A stretch of 58,992 nucleotides of DNA, taken from the NCBI RefSeq assembly GCF_015207035.1, contig NZ_JADEXQ010000029.1:1-58992 (forward strand). The letters are read 5' to 3'. The notes under the pieces were generated by a model. That model had not been told where the DNA came from. It made no database searches and saw only the letters and a list, made by a program, of their open reading frames with translations. Position numbers and translations under genes: made by a program. The stretch's first letter is position 1. The number at the start of each line of letters is the position of its first letter. This document shows positions 1 through 9,911 of the stretch, piece after piece. The stretch is from Romeriopsis navalis LEGE 11480. Its GTDB lineage: Bacteria > Cyanobacteriota > Cyanobacteriia > Leptolyngbyales > Leptolyngbyaceae.

Positions 1-1114
1 TGTTGATTAACTCCTTACCGGGGAAATCGGCCATGACGATGCCGGTATAGCGTGTTTGGCGTGATGGCTCGTAATAGCGGCCAGAATTGGTTTTAATACT
101 GTTTGCAAATAGCACATTGGTGCCTTCAAACGAAATGGTGCAGGCTTTTCCCAGACAAGTCGTGCGGGGGAAATCGCGATATTTCGACCGATTTGCGACA
201 ATGGTCGTCAGCCCGGTAGAAAGTCGCGGGGCCGATGTACCGGGGCTGGAGTGCCCACTCGCCACGAAGTAGGGAAACGCGCCTACCGCCCCACTCAAGT
301 AATTGATATAGAATCCTTGGTTACCGTTACTGGCATTGGCGCGCCTTTGCAATGACTTGATCTTGGTCCATTTGCTGTATAGCGACCAGTTTGTGGTTAA
401 TTTGTAGTCATCTTGTGATGCCTTAAACATTCTGCTATAGGGCAAACCATGGTCGCCACCACTGAAATTTTGCAGAACGACGATTTTGCCGCGCACCGCT
501 TTGAGCCGTGGATCGTCAGAACTACCGGTATAGAATAAGCCGGGATAGCGGGTTTTGTAATTTTTGAATGTTGCCTCAAAGCTGCGTGTATTACCAGTTG
601 CGGTATGTTCTGGTTTAACCCGCATCAAGATGGTTTCGCTGGGGTTCCGTCGGAGGAAGGCACGAGCCTGATTCAGCACATCGCCGAACATGGCCTTTTG
701 AAAGACGGGGCCGTGATGGATGGCAAAGGCATTTTTAATGTGGCGATTCCGAATATCCAGTACCCGAATGCCCGACTGCAATTGCTGCGGCAGGGTCATC
801 GACTGAGTCTTGGGAATATCGCCACCATATCGCGACATCGTGTCATGGGTGCCGGGGAGCGATAGCTGGCTGAGCTTCTTGTTGCCACTGATCCGACTCA
901 TCCAATTCGGATTGGATGCCACACTTCTAGCGTTATGAGAATACGCGGGATGCCTGTGAGCGGCGGCAGTGGAAGAACTCATCAGGGTTGTCGCAACCGC
1001 CCCGAATAAAGATAGAGAGAAAAGACTGATTGCTAGCTTTAACTGGCGATGCTTTGGATTTAGATGCTTTGGATTTATTTGAGCGGTAGTCTGTGAATAC
1101 GGGAACAACTGCAT
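1..1114 (-). CDS. Secreted PI-PLC X-domain phospholipase-like protein (3' end outside window)
   Basis: The frame is open from ATG at 1114 to the left edge, giving 371 codons without a stop, so the C-terminus lies outside. Residues about 25-52 form a basic-then-hydrophobic signal peptide ending in a TAAA-type site, so the protein should be exported. The rest matches the phosphatidylinositol-specific phospholipase C X domain. LPGTHDTM carries the first catalytic His (about 90) and its Asp partner, LDIR carries the Arg (about 122), and FAIHHGPV carries the second His (about 133). Near the edge GIVMADFPG resembles the final beta strand of the barrel. In bacteria this family cleaves phosphoinositides or GPI-type anchors by acid-base chemistry with two histidines. 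The substrate here is unknown, because cyanobacteria are not known for phosphatidylinositol membranes. The family call is firm and the function is inferred. Confidence 0.85.
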   Translation of the reverse strand, partial: MQLFPYSQTTAQINPKHLNPKHRQLKLAISLFSLSLFGAVATTLMSSSTAAAHRHPAYSHNARSVASNPNWMSRISGNKKLSQLSLPGTHDTMSRYGGDIPKTQSMTLPQQLQSGIRVLDIRNRHIKNAFAIHHGPVFQKAMFGDVLNQARAFLRRNPSETILMRVKPEHTATGNTRSFEATFKNYKTRYPGLFYTGSSDDPRLKAVRGKIVVLQNFSGGDHGLPYSRMFKASQDDYKLTTNWSLYSKWTKIKSLQRRANASNGNQGFYINYLSGAVGAFPYFVASGHSSPGTSAPRLSTGLTTIVANRSKYRDFPRTTCLGKACTISFEGTNVLFANSIKTNSGRYYEPSRQTRYTGIVMADFPGKELIN

Positions 1115-1427
1115 ATATAGAAACCAATTTAAATCGGCATAGAGATTTTTAAGTTGGCGAATAAATCACCTTAATTATTCATCAACCACGTTTATTGGAT
1201 GGCAAAATCTTGATTCACCTGGATTTTTCACCATTTTTATTCATGATTCACAATTTATCTGCAATAAAAGCAAAAATACAGCCTCGAAGTAGTTGCTTCG
1301 AGGCTGTATTTTTGTTTGGCAAGTTGAGAAATGTATCGACTATCAATGACATACCCCAGTTAGATCACTGGCCGATTGAGATCGTCTTGAGAGTTTGAAA
1401 CATATTGCAGTTTAGGACAATTGAAAT
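1115..1427. other. Intergenic region
   Basis: No gene is supported in these 313 bases. The stretch holds the promoter side of the phospholipase gene and the strong hairpin at 1272-1313. The open frame on the plus strand here has no recognisable protein features. Confidence 0.6.
1272..1313. terminator. Bidirectional rho-independent terminator
   Basis: A perfect 18-base inverted repeat (1272-1289 and 1296-1313) is separated by a 6-base loop. Its outer ends are A5 and T5, so a U-tract follows the stem in both directions. It lies 115 bases beyond the stop of the membrane/STAS gene, which runs leftward, and should end that transcript before the phospholipase gene. Confidence 0.85.
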
Positions 1428-2429
1428 TTAGAACAATTGAAATGATGTTTGATGAAAGTCTGGCATTGGAAACGTGGTTGGCCGCTTAATTTTGCCTAAG
1501 GCAGTATGCAGCGCTTGAGCACTATCACTAATAATGTCCTGCGCCCGCACAATATCGTATAAACCCAGTCGTCCCAACTGGCGGCGAATCTTCGCACTTG
1601 TCCCAACGATATAGACCTGCATGCCATGCTCATGGGCATAACGAATGGTCGTCGCAATTTTGCGCGATGAGCGGAAGCCAACAAAGGGCACCTTCGTAAA
1701 GTCCATCACTAATTTATCCGCCGACTTCATTGCCGTCCGACCGCGATTAATGTCACGCGATCGCTCAAACATCATTGGTCCATTCAAGTGGAACAGCAAA
1801 ACCCGATCGTACTGATACAAACTCACGCCCCGAACAAAGCGATACTGCTTCTCCCAGCGATGCAACTGATTTCCCCAGAGCAACGACAGGATAAACCCAT
1901 TGCCTGTAAACAGATAAACCGGCAAGGCCGCATGACTCAAATCCCACTGCTGAACCGCCGAAAGATTGATCGCCGTGCTGATGAAATACATCATCCAACA
2001 GGTGAAGTCCTCACTCTGCGGGCAATGAATCGCTTTACGAATCGTCGGCAAACAAGCCAGAAAATCGACACTAATCGTCAACGCCAGCGCCAGCATCGGC
2101 GAATCAAGCTGTTGCCACACAATCAAACTGGCAATTACCCCGGCCATACAAATCTGATCGAGCTTGCCCCAGCCCCCTTTCCCGTAACGAATCGAAAGAA
2201 TCGCAATACATAGCTGTCCGATCGCCGCGCACAGTGGCTCCCAAAATGTCGTTGTACCACCAGCCGCAAAGTGATTGGCACTCATCATGAAGCCTAAAAC
2301 ACTCAAAATCCACCATGTAACGCGATGGGGTTGAGTTTCACCTTTAATCGTACTGATAATGTAGGGAATGATGCAGGTAATGGAGAGAACCCCCGCCGCT
2401 GCGCCCATGATGCTATGGAAACTGCTCAT
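1428..2429 (-). CDS. PQ-loop-like membrane protein fused to a STAS-like domain
   Basis: The 333-residue protein has two parts. Residues about 1-190 contain roughly six hydrophobic segments. The first has the pattern IPYI-x5-KGETQPHRVTWW followed by a glycine/alanine-rich helix, resembling small PQ-loop/SemiSWEET-like bacterial membrane proteins. Residues about 205-310 resemble a STAS domain like those at the C-terminus of SulP transporters: VLLFHLNGPMMF, then KLVMDFTKVPFVGFRSS, then MQVYIVGTSAKIRRQLGRLGLYDIV. The usual D-[ST] phospho-site region reads VGFRSS, so the phosphorylatable serine may be displaced or lost. The gene is transcribed alone and ends at the terminator at 1272-1313. The domain calls come from sequence patterns; transport or signalling function is not known. 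Confidence 0.65.
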   Translation of the reverse strand: MSSFHSIMGAAAGVLSITCIIPYIISTIKGETQPHRVTWWILSVLGFMMSANHFAAGGTTTFWEPLCAAIGQLCIAILSIRYGKGGWGKLDQICMAGVIASLIVWQQLDSPMLALALTISVDFLACLPTIRKAIHCPQSEDFTCWMMYFISTAINLSAVQQWDLSHAALPVYLFTGNGFILSLLWGNQLHRWEKQYRFVRGVSLYQYDRVLLFHLNGPMMFERSRDINRGRTAMKSADKLVMDFTKVPFVGFRSSRKIATTIRYAHEHGMQVYIVGTSAKIRRQLGRLGLYDIVRAQDIISDSAQALHTALGKIKRPTTFPMPDFHQTSFQLF

Positions 2430-2903
2430 GTTCTTGAAGTAATGGAGAAAGTGGTAGATGTCCCCTTACCTAAGAACCCAATTATTGAAGTAAGGCAAGC
2501 TGGAGTGACTTATCAGTAAGGCTCAGCTGTCTCGGCTGACTCCGTACTTGCCTATAACTAAGATGGCACCACTGAAATTTAATGTCTCTTTTTACACTCG
2601 GTTTTCACGGAGACTACATACGCAATTTGGCTTCCATGCAAGTTTGATGAATTCACGGTCCCTCCCCGTGGAATATGCGGTTTGTTTCCTACCTGCGATA
2701 GAGCGATTCGGACCGGCGATCTGTCTTACGAAGGAGCAGGCTAGGCGAGCAGTCCGGATCAGAAACCTTGGTCAATTGACCGAGCAGTTCGCCAATATGC
2801 TGGCCTGTTTCCTTTGTCGATATGCTGAAACCGCTGATTTTATGGGGAGTTCGGGAACCCGTACAGTTGCGGATATTGTGTGGGTCGCTACTTTTTCGTT
2901 AAA
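2430..2903. other. Intergenic region upstream of groESL
   Basis: About 470 bases separate the divergent membrane/STAS gene from the groESL operator. An open frame of 119 codons (2548-2907, plus) has no recognisable domain and runs into the CIRCE element, so I do not call it a gene. The groESL promoter must lie here or overlap CIRCE, but I see no convincing -10/-35 pair. Confidence 0.5.
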
Positions 2904-2930
2904 TTAGCACTCGGACTGTGAGAGTGCTAA
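2904..2930 (+). promoter_or_regulatory. CIRCE operator (HrcA binding site)
   Basis: TTAGCACTC, nine bases, GAGTGCTAA: an exact match to the CIRCE consensus. It lies 60 bases upstream of groES. CIRCE is bound by the heat-shock repressor HrcA, so groESL should be derepressed by heat. HrcA itself is not in the window. Confidence 0.97.
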
Positions 2931-2990
2931 ATCCGTGCGACTCATGGCCCAAACATCAAATTTCAACGTACAGACATTGGAGTCATCAAC

Positions 2991-3299
2991 ATGGCAGTAT
3001 CTCTAAGCGTGTCTACTGTGAAGCCCTTGGGCGATCGCGTATTCGTGAAGGTAAGTGCAGCAGAAGAAAAAACCGCTGGCGGCATCATCCTGCCGGACAA
3101 CGCGAAAGAGAAGCCCAACGTTGGCGAAATCATGCAAGTTGGGACAGGCAAGCTCAACGATAAAGGTGAGCGTCAGGCGATGGAAGTAAGTGTTGGTGAT
3201 AAGGTGCTTTACTCGAAGTACGCTGGCACTGACATCAAGCTTGGTAATGATGAGTACGTGCTGTTGTCTGAGAAAGACATCTTGGCGATCGTTTCCTAA
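2991..3299 (+). CDS. groES: Co-chaperonin GroES
   Basis: This 102-residue cpn10 protein forms the heptameric lid of the GroEL folding chamber in the cytoplasm. It shows the family core ([12 protein letters not shown]), the mobile loop ([12 protein letters not shown]) that docks onto GroEL, and the roof region ([10 protein letters not shown]). The N-terminal extension MAVSLSVST is usual for cyanobacteria and supports the start at 2991. It is the first gene of a two-gene operon, 48 bases before groEL, under the CIRCE site. Nothing is odd in length or motifs. Confidence 0.98.
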   Translation: MAVSLSVSTVKPLGDRVFVKVSAAEEKTAGGIILPDNAKEKPNVGEIMQVGTGKLNDKGERQAMEVSVGDKVLYSKYAGTDIKLGNDEYVLLSEKDILAIVS

Positions 3300-4979
<1,680 letters not shown>

Positions 4980-5009
4980 TCAATGCGGTTAGTCATAGCA
5001 AAATAGCTT

Positions 5010-5051
5010 AAAGCACGATCGTCTTTCTCTTAGGGGGCGATCGTGCTTTTT
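5010..5051 (+). terminator. Rho-independent terminator of groESL
   Basis: The 12-base arms 5010-5021 and 5038-5049 are perfectly complementary around a 16-base loop and are followed by a T-run. It lies 30 bases after the groEL stop. Confidence 0.85.
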
Positions 5052-5112
5052 AATGGGAATTAGTTAGGCTGAAAAGATATTTGCCCAGTTTTGTGAGGGC
5101 CGATCGATCGTG

Positions 5113-5175
5113 ATGCAAGCTCAGGCAATAGCTGAGAAACTTCGAGCGCTAGGGATTAACCCAGATGAGATTTAG
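5113..5175 (+). pseudogene. C-terminal remnant of a Uma2-family protein
   Basis: Twenty codons read MQAQAIAEKLRALGINPDEI and then stop. The ending AEKLRALGINPDEI is typical of the C-terminal tail of many cyanobacterial Uma2-type proteins. An in-frame stop lies at 5065-5067, so no nuclease domain precedes it. I read it as a decay product of a lost gene. The similarity is from memory of the family and is short, so confidence is limited. Confidence 0.4.
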
Positions 5176-5201
5176 GTCTTTTCCTGCGAGGATAGATCCG
5201 G

Positions 5202-7301
5202 CTATTGAATAAACTGCTGTAGTGCGGCAAGGAATGTCTGCTCATCCCATTCGGCATCCTGTTTGAGTCGGAAATTAGCTTGAAAATCCATTTCGATGCC
5301 TTTGAGGTCTGCCTGCATTTCCGGTTCGGAGCCAGTTTGGACAAATTCGTCACCTAAAATCTGCTGCAATTTCTCGTTATCGTTGTAGCAATATTCCTGG
5401 AGCAGCGGCACGACTTGGTTGAACCAAGCAAATCGCAGACTTTGAACATCTTTGAGATCCATTAGGTAGCTATGGCCGATTTGATAGTCGCGACCGATTA
5501 AGGCGGTAATACGGTGGTTGAGGCGACGGAGGATCTTGGGTAAATCGATCGAAATTCCATTGAATGACTTGACCTCAAGTAAATCCGGCTGGGGCATCAG
5601 TTCTACGAAGGTGAAACGTCTTCGGAGGGCAATGTCGAGCAGGGAGATCGACCGATCGGCGGTGTTCATCGTGCCGAGAATGTAGAGATTGCTGGGCACC
5701 CCAAATTTTTCTTGGGAGTAGGGGAGTGTGACGGTGAGTGCATTGGTTTGGCCAAGCCGTTTATCATCTTCAAGCAGAGTAATCAATTCGCCGAAAATTT
5801 TGGAAATATTCCCACGATTGATTTCGTCAATGATCAGCAGGTATTTGTTGTCGGGATCATTTGTTGCGGCGGCGCAGATTTCGCGGAAGATGCCGGGTTT
5901 GACTTCGTACTGGACAGCCGTTTCGCCTTCTTGGCCCATGATGGGTCGCATGCCTTCGACAAATTCCTCGTAGGAGTAGGACTGATGAAACGTGACAAAG
6001 CGGGTGAATTTGCCAATGCTGATATTTGCTTGAGGCTGATTAATTGCTTCATTCCACGGTGTTTTGAGATTGCTGCGGACGTAATCATGCCCATCTTCGG
6101 TGAGATACCAGTCGCTTGTGTCGGTTTTCTCAAACAAGAACGGAGCATTGCGGCGGGCATACTTCACCGTCTCTACGCTGGGATCTGTATGACTTTGCAG
6201 GTTAGATTGAACTGCGCTAGTTAGGTGTTGAGTATTAGCAAGTTCAAAATATTCTTGAATGATTGCTAAATGACCAAGGTCTACAGCTTTAAAGCGTGCT
6301 TGATCGCCTTCCAGATACATTGCGAGCGCAATTGCTTCATACCACTTGAAGGATTGCAGTGTTTCTCTGCGGCGCACGGCAGGAGCGATAGGTGTTTTGA
6401 GTTGTGGTCTGAGAAAAGCCGGCTGAAAAGTCTGACTGGTAAATGTCTTGCCTGTTCCAGGTGGGCCGTAGAGCAAGATGTTCTTACTCCGGTTGGCAAT
6501 TTGCAGAAGGTTTTGGACTTGTGGTGAGATTGGTTCGTTTGGTGAGATTGGTTTCTTGGATGAGATTAGTTTGTTTGATGAGATTGGTTTCTTTTTGTCA
6601 GGTCTATCCATTAATTGGTCTAGCTGTGTTAGTGTTTCGGCTATTTCCAGAGGGTTAAAACATTCGTACAGGAAACGCTCGATTTGTTTTGATGCAAACC
6701 CACTAAATTCTGGTTGCGCTCGGCAAAACTCTAGAAGCTGGCGGTTTTTGGCGTGAACCCCTTCAGCTGGAAGTTGACCAAAAATCTGGAGAAAGTGATT
6801 TAAATGTGTTGGCTTTGAGATCGGCAAAAAATCCTCTGGAAAGTAGAGATAGAGAGTCTTTGACCGTAATCCATATTTATGTGTGCCCAGGCCCTCACTG
6901 CCAAGCTGATCAAGGTAGCTGAAGGCTCGGTTTTGTGCTGCTTGGAGAAATTCGATGAGGTTGCGTTTGAGTTTCCCGAAGGCTTCATCTGGGGTCTGGC
7001 TTTGGAGAAATTGGTTCCATTTCCAGGACTTTGTGTCCTTATGCCATCGAATACCAAACTTGTTGGCACTGCCGCCGCTGATGCTGCCAAGCGGATGTGT
7101 TTTAAACTCTAGCCAGTAGCAAAAGCTGTCATTTGCCTTACCACCGGCATAGTCTTTGAGCGTCAGCGGTTCGAGTCCTTCTAGTGGAAAGCGTTGAAGA
7201 AAGGCTTGATGAATTTGCTTCAGATCCTCTGGCATGGTCTTAGGATTTGATTCTAGCCAAATGGCCAACTCCGATCGCCAGTCTTTTACTTGCATATTCA
7301 T
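5202..7301 (-). CDS. mcrB: McrB-like AAA+ GTPase of a McrBC restriction module
   Basis: The protein has 699 residues from ATG at 7301. That ATG overlaps the mcrC stop as ATGA, so I prefer it to the start 15 bases further upstream. The motor domain has Walker A GPPGTGKT near residue 282, Walker [11 protein letters not shown] near 487 and GTMNTADRS near 548. NTAD is the McrB-type guanine-specificity motif. A following RRRFTF segment fits the arginine-finger region. The N-terminal 230 residues should recognise DNA but do not look like the E. coli McrB methylcytosine domain. Residues about 225-255 form a low-complexity linker with repeated PIS(S/P)N(E/K) units. With McrC it should make a GTP-driven complex that cuts modified DNA. 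The modification recognised cannot be predicted. Confidence 0.88.
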   Translation of the reverse strand: MNMQVKDWRSELAIWLESNPKTMPEDLKQIHQAFLQRFPLEGLEPLTLKDYAGGKANDSFCYWLEFKTHPLGSISGGSANKFGIRWHKDTKSWKWNQFLQSQTPDEAFGKLKRNLIEFLQAAQNRAFSYLDQLGSEGLGTHKYGLRSKTLYLYFPEDFLPISKPTHLNHFLQIFGQLPAEGVHAKNRQLLEFCRAQPEFSGFASKQIERFLYECFNPLEIAETLTQLDQLMDRPDKKKPISSNKLISSKKPISPNEPISPQVQNLLQIANRSKNILLYGPPGTGKTFTSQTFQPAFLRPQLKTPIAPAVRRRETLQSFKWYEAIALAMYLEGDQARFKAVDLGHLAIIQEYFELANTQHLTSAVQSNLQSHTDPSVETVKYARRNAPFLFEKTDTSDWYLTEDGHDYVRSNLKTPWNEAINQPQANISIGKFTRFVTFHQSYSYEEFVEGMRPIMGQEGETAVQYEVKPGIFREICAAATNDPDNKYLLIIDEINRGNISKIFGELITLLEDDKRLGQTNALTVTLPYSQEKFGVPSNLYILGTMNTADRSISLLDIALRRRFTFVELMPQPDLLEVKSFNGISIDLPKILRRLNHRITALIGRDYQIGHSYLMDLKDVQSLRFAWFNQVVPLLQEYCYNDNEKLQQILGDEFVQTGSEPEMQADLKGIEMDFQANFRLKQDAEWDEQTFLAALQQFIQ

Positions 7302-8593
7302 ACCGTCACCCCGCAAATATCCGCGAATTCCTGCAACATTAACGCTGTTTGAGCCGCATTCTGAAGATCGATCGTCGCGACCTGAATCTCAATATTGCAC
7401 CCATTCAACCTCCAAGATTCCCGAATGGGGTCCAAAATCTCGGCGGTTTGAGGATAAAGCAGCAAAATTCGATTGCACTCAAATCGTTGGGCATAAGCGG
7501 CCATCTGGTACATATCGGCGGAGGAAATGCCCAGCTTCCGATCGTCCACATTCAGTCGTTTGTATTTTGTATCGATAATCAACTGGTATTGCCCATTGGC
7601 AGAGAACGCAAAATCAGGTCGGAGCTGAAAGATTTGTGTGTTATCCGATCGCACAGCAAAATAGCGACCTTTCACTTGGGACTTCGCTTCGCATTGGCGC
7701 AGCGCGGCTGGCAAATCCGCCTGGTGCCGTTTGAGGAAATTAGCGACAAACTGCTCAAACAGCTGATTCATATCAAATGTCAACCCATAGCTGCGACAGT
7801 TTCCCGCCGCCAGTTGCAAACTACCCTGGGCTAAAAATAGCCGCGCCAGATTCAGCAATGGCTCAAATCGCTGATTCATTCTGGTCGTTGATAATGCGAG
7901 AACTTCCGCCAGGTTAAGCGCTGGCAGTAATGTCACCTCATCCATCCAGATTCGGAGTTCGCTTAATGTCCGCCGATTCTGATGATCGCGGGTGAGGCTC
8001 CATAGTCGCTCCACGACATAGCGAAATACCTGATTTAACCGATTGTCCGCTGTGAATTCGTCATAGGTGACAGCGAATTGGTGCTGGCGCGCTGGATGTC
8101 GTAACTGATCCGTCAGTCGCCATTGCCCCTTCAGCACCGGCAAGACCGCTTCAACTGACTGGTAATTGCGAAACGCACCCTGTTGCCACTGTGATCTTAG
8201 GTTTGTCGCAAACAGTCGAATTAATAGTTCGAAGAAATCCCGTTCGTTATCTTGGAGATTTATCAGTCCGGTCAATTTAGGCAAATCAGCGTCATATTGC
8301 AGCAAGCTGAATAAGTTACCTGTAGCATCCTGAATTTGCTCGGCGGTGGGCGAAGCGGTTGAATGCGTTTTGTAGAGTTTCGGCAAAACTTGAATCGTCA
8401 AATCCTCAAGCTGAAACACTCCCACGAATTGTTTTGCTTTGAGTCCTGTCTTGCCTTGCTGAAAACTGGGAGTAAAAATTGCTTGTCCGACCTGATTTTC
8501 GAGCACGGTCAGCGATCGCAACAGTCGATCGTCAATGGTCAGTGGAATAAACTCATATTCAAAACAAGTAATCAAGGTAGGAGTAGCACGCAT
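7298..8593 (-). CDS. mcrC: McrC-like nuclease subunit of a McrBC restriction module
   Basis: McrC stimulates the McrB GTPase and supplies the nuclease. The N-terminal half has the family segment [16 protein letters not shown]. The C-terminal PD-(D/E)xK core reads LRPDFAF, then [10 protein letters not shown], giving the catalytic Asp, Asp and Lys. I start at ATG 8593 (431 residues); TTG or GTG starts at 8620 or 8617 would add nine or eight residues. The gene lies upstream of mcrB with a 4-base stop/start overlap, so the two are translationally coupled. The order is the reverse of the E. coli mcrB-mcrC arrangement. The catalytic residues look intact. Confidence 0.88.
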   Translation of the reverse strand: MRATPTLITCFEYEFIPLTIDDRLLRSLTVLENQVGQAIFTPSFQQGKTGLKAKQFVGVFQLEDLTIQVLPKLYKTHSTASPTAEQIQDATGNLFSLLQYDADLPKLTGLINLQDNERDFFELLIRLFATNLRSQWQQGAFRNYQSVEAVLPVLKGQWRLTDQLRHPARQHQFAVTYDEFTADNRLNQVFRYVVERLWSLTRDHQNRRTLSELRIWMDEVTLLPALNLAEVLALSTTRMNQRFEPLLNLARLFLAQGSLQLAAGNCRSYGLTFDMNQLFEQFVANFLKRHQADLPAALRQCEAKSQVKGRYFAVRSDNTQIFQLRPDFAFSANGQYQLIIDTKYKRLNVDDRKLGISSADMYQMAAYAQRFECNRILLLYPQTAEILDPIRESWRLNGCNIEIQVATIDLQNAAQTALMLQEFADICGVTV

Positions 8594-8695
8594 CCGACTT
8601 GAGGGATATTGAGTCACCAAGTTATGTTTCTCACTTCATACCAAAAATCCGGATAATCAGCCGTTGATAACGGATTGCAGCAAATACAGACAATT

Positions 8696-8740
8696 AAGCC
8701 CATCTCACAAGTTAGCTAAAAAGCTGCGTAAGATGGGCTT
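8696..8740 (-). terminator. Inverted repeat, possible terminator
   Basis: AAGCCCATCT at 8696-8705 pairs with AGATGGGCTT at 8731-8740, with a smaller AGCT(A)n-AGCT stem inside the loop. It sits just past the stop of the small membrane gene that runs leftward. There is no good U-tract, so it may instead be an operator or attenuator for mcrCB. Confidence 0.4.
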
Positions 8741-8770
8741 TAAATCCGAGGATATTTGACCACGTGAGAG

Positions 8771-9061
8771 TTATTCAGCGAAGTGATGGCTGACGTAGTT
8801 CTTAAGATGGGGGCGCAAGGCATTAGTAATAATCATGCTGAGAATCCCACCGCCGATCGCGCCGCCGATCGCTGCCCCCAAAATGGGGCCAAAGACATGC
8901 ATGCCGATCGTCACAAGCGTTGACATGATGGCGCAAGCAACCCAAGTCTCACGCATCTTAAATAAATACTTCTCGTAACATTGCTGGAAGGCCGTTTTCT
9001 GTTGGTCTTCGGTTAGGTCAGCGAGCTCAGGAATATCTTTGAACGACCAGTAAATTTTCAT
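8771..9061 (-). CDS. Small conserved membrane protein of unknown function
   Basis: The 96-residue protein begins with a soluble segment (MKIYWSFKDIPELADL), followed by a charged helix. Residues about 38-85 are hydrophobic and contain the glycine-rich stretch GAAIGGAIGGGIL, likely one or two transmembrane helices with tight packing. The KDIPELADLT motif recalls small cyanobacterial proteins with no assigned function. Start and length look natural. The function is unknown. Confidence 0.65.
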   Translation of the reverse strand: MKIYWSFKDIPELADLTEDQQKTAFQQCYEKYLFKMRETWVACAIMSTLVTIGMHVFGPILGAAIGGAIGGGILSMIITNALRPHLKNYVSHHFAE

Positions 9062-9180
9062 GGGGGCATACCATGCTTGGAAATAGGGCTTAAATTACTT
9101 TGCCCAGATTTAAATGAAATGACTTCGGTGAAACTACAGAAATTTCACCAGTCAGATCAGATGTATGCCCGTTAATTTGG

Positions 9181-9336
9181 TTAGCCGAATTGCTTTTTTG
9201 CTTCGTCGTAAATCGCGGCAGTAATTTCCGTCGCGCCCATTTCTTGCGCTAGCTTTTCAATCTTTTTTCGCGCCGCCGGGCGGACAAAAAACGGAATTTC
9301 CTTCAGCTTCTGTTCGGCTTCAGTGGTCCATTGCAT
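9181..9336 (-). CDS. PCP_red domain mini-protein
   Basis: This 51-residue gene has ATG at 9336, an AGGAGT ribosome binding site eight bases upstream, and TAA at 9181. It begins MQWTTEAEQKLKEIPFFVRP and continues with ARKKIEKLAQEMGATEIT. This is the PCP_red fold (Pfam PF08369), found at the C-terminus of ChlB/BchB, the 57-kDa subunit of light-independent protochlorophyllide reductase, and also as free-standing small proteins in phototrophs. The pattern W-T-EA-E-L-IPFFVRP-A-R-IE-A-E-G-T-IT fits over the whole length. A role linked to chlorophyll synthesis is plausible but not shown. No chl genes are adjacent. Confidence 0.85.
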   Translation of the reverse strand: MQWTTEAEQKLKEIPFFVRPAARKKIEKLAQEMGATEITAAIYDEAKKQFG

Positions 9337-9398
9337 AGGGTGACTCCTGATCGGGGATATCGATGAAATAAATGAGACGGATCAATCAATGATCACAT

Positions 9399-9863
9399 CT
9401 AAAATGCATAGTTTGCCGTGGCAGTCAGTTCGGTGTCTGTGTCATTGGCCTTAAATAAAAGGTTACCGCCAACTTGTAAAACAAGTTGATCAGCAAGCAG
9501 GAAGTCGATCCCAGCAGTTAACAAAGGATCGACGTCGCCAGTCGCATCGGTATTAATCGCGATCCCACCACCGAAATACGGTGACCAATTGGGCGCCACT
9601 TCACCCTCGCCAGTAATTGCCAAACGGAATTCTGCTTCGTCGTTAAATAAAATTGTCGGACGTCCCGAAAGGCTAACCTGACCGAAATCAGCGACTTTGA
9701 CTTTGCCGTTGAGGACAAAAGCGCTCTCGTCTTGGAAGCCAGTCCGAATACCAGCACCAATATGATTCGCGGCAGGTGCCGCAAGAGCGGGCGAGGAACC
9801 AGCACCTAGGGGAAGGACGAGCAGTGCCAAGACTGTGCGATCCCAAGTAATTTGATTGCGCAT
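9399..9863 (-). CDS. Small outer-membrane beta-barrel-like protein
   Basis: The 154-residue protein has a signal peptide (residues 1-28, cleavage near PALAAPAA). The rest is glycine-rich with alternating hydrophobic residues, as in amphipathic beta strands, with turns such as TDATGDVDP and NDTDTE. It ends in TANYAF, an aromatic C-terminus typical of outer-membrane barrels. Six to eight short strands would fit. It resembles the protein at 21730-22215 in size, strand pattern and aromatic end, so the two may be paralogues. The substrate or role is unknown. Confidence 0.6.
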   Translation of the reverse strand: MRNQITWDRTVLALLVLPLGAGSSPALAAPAANHIGAGIRTGFQDESAFVLNGKVKVADFGQVSLSGRPTILFNDEAEFRLAITGEGEVAPNWSPYFGGGIAINTDATGDVDPLLTAGIDFLLADQLVLQVGGNLLFKANDTDTELTATANYAF

Positions 9864-9911
9864 ATTTATATTGCTAATCGCGATAAATGGCTAAATAAAC
9901 CGCCTGAGACC

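Noticed and set aside
605-865. Open frame on the plus strand inside the phospholipase gene
   Set aside because: It is antisense to the clearly conserved PI-PLC sequence.
2548-2907. Open frame of 119 codons upstream of groES
   Set aside because: It has no recognisable domain or ribosome binding site and ends inside the CIRCE operator.
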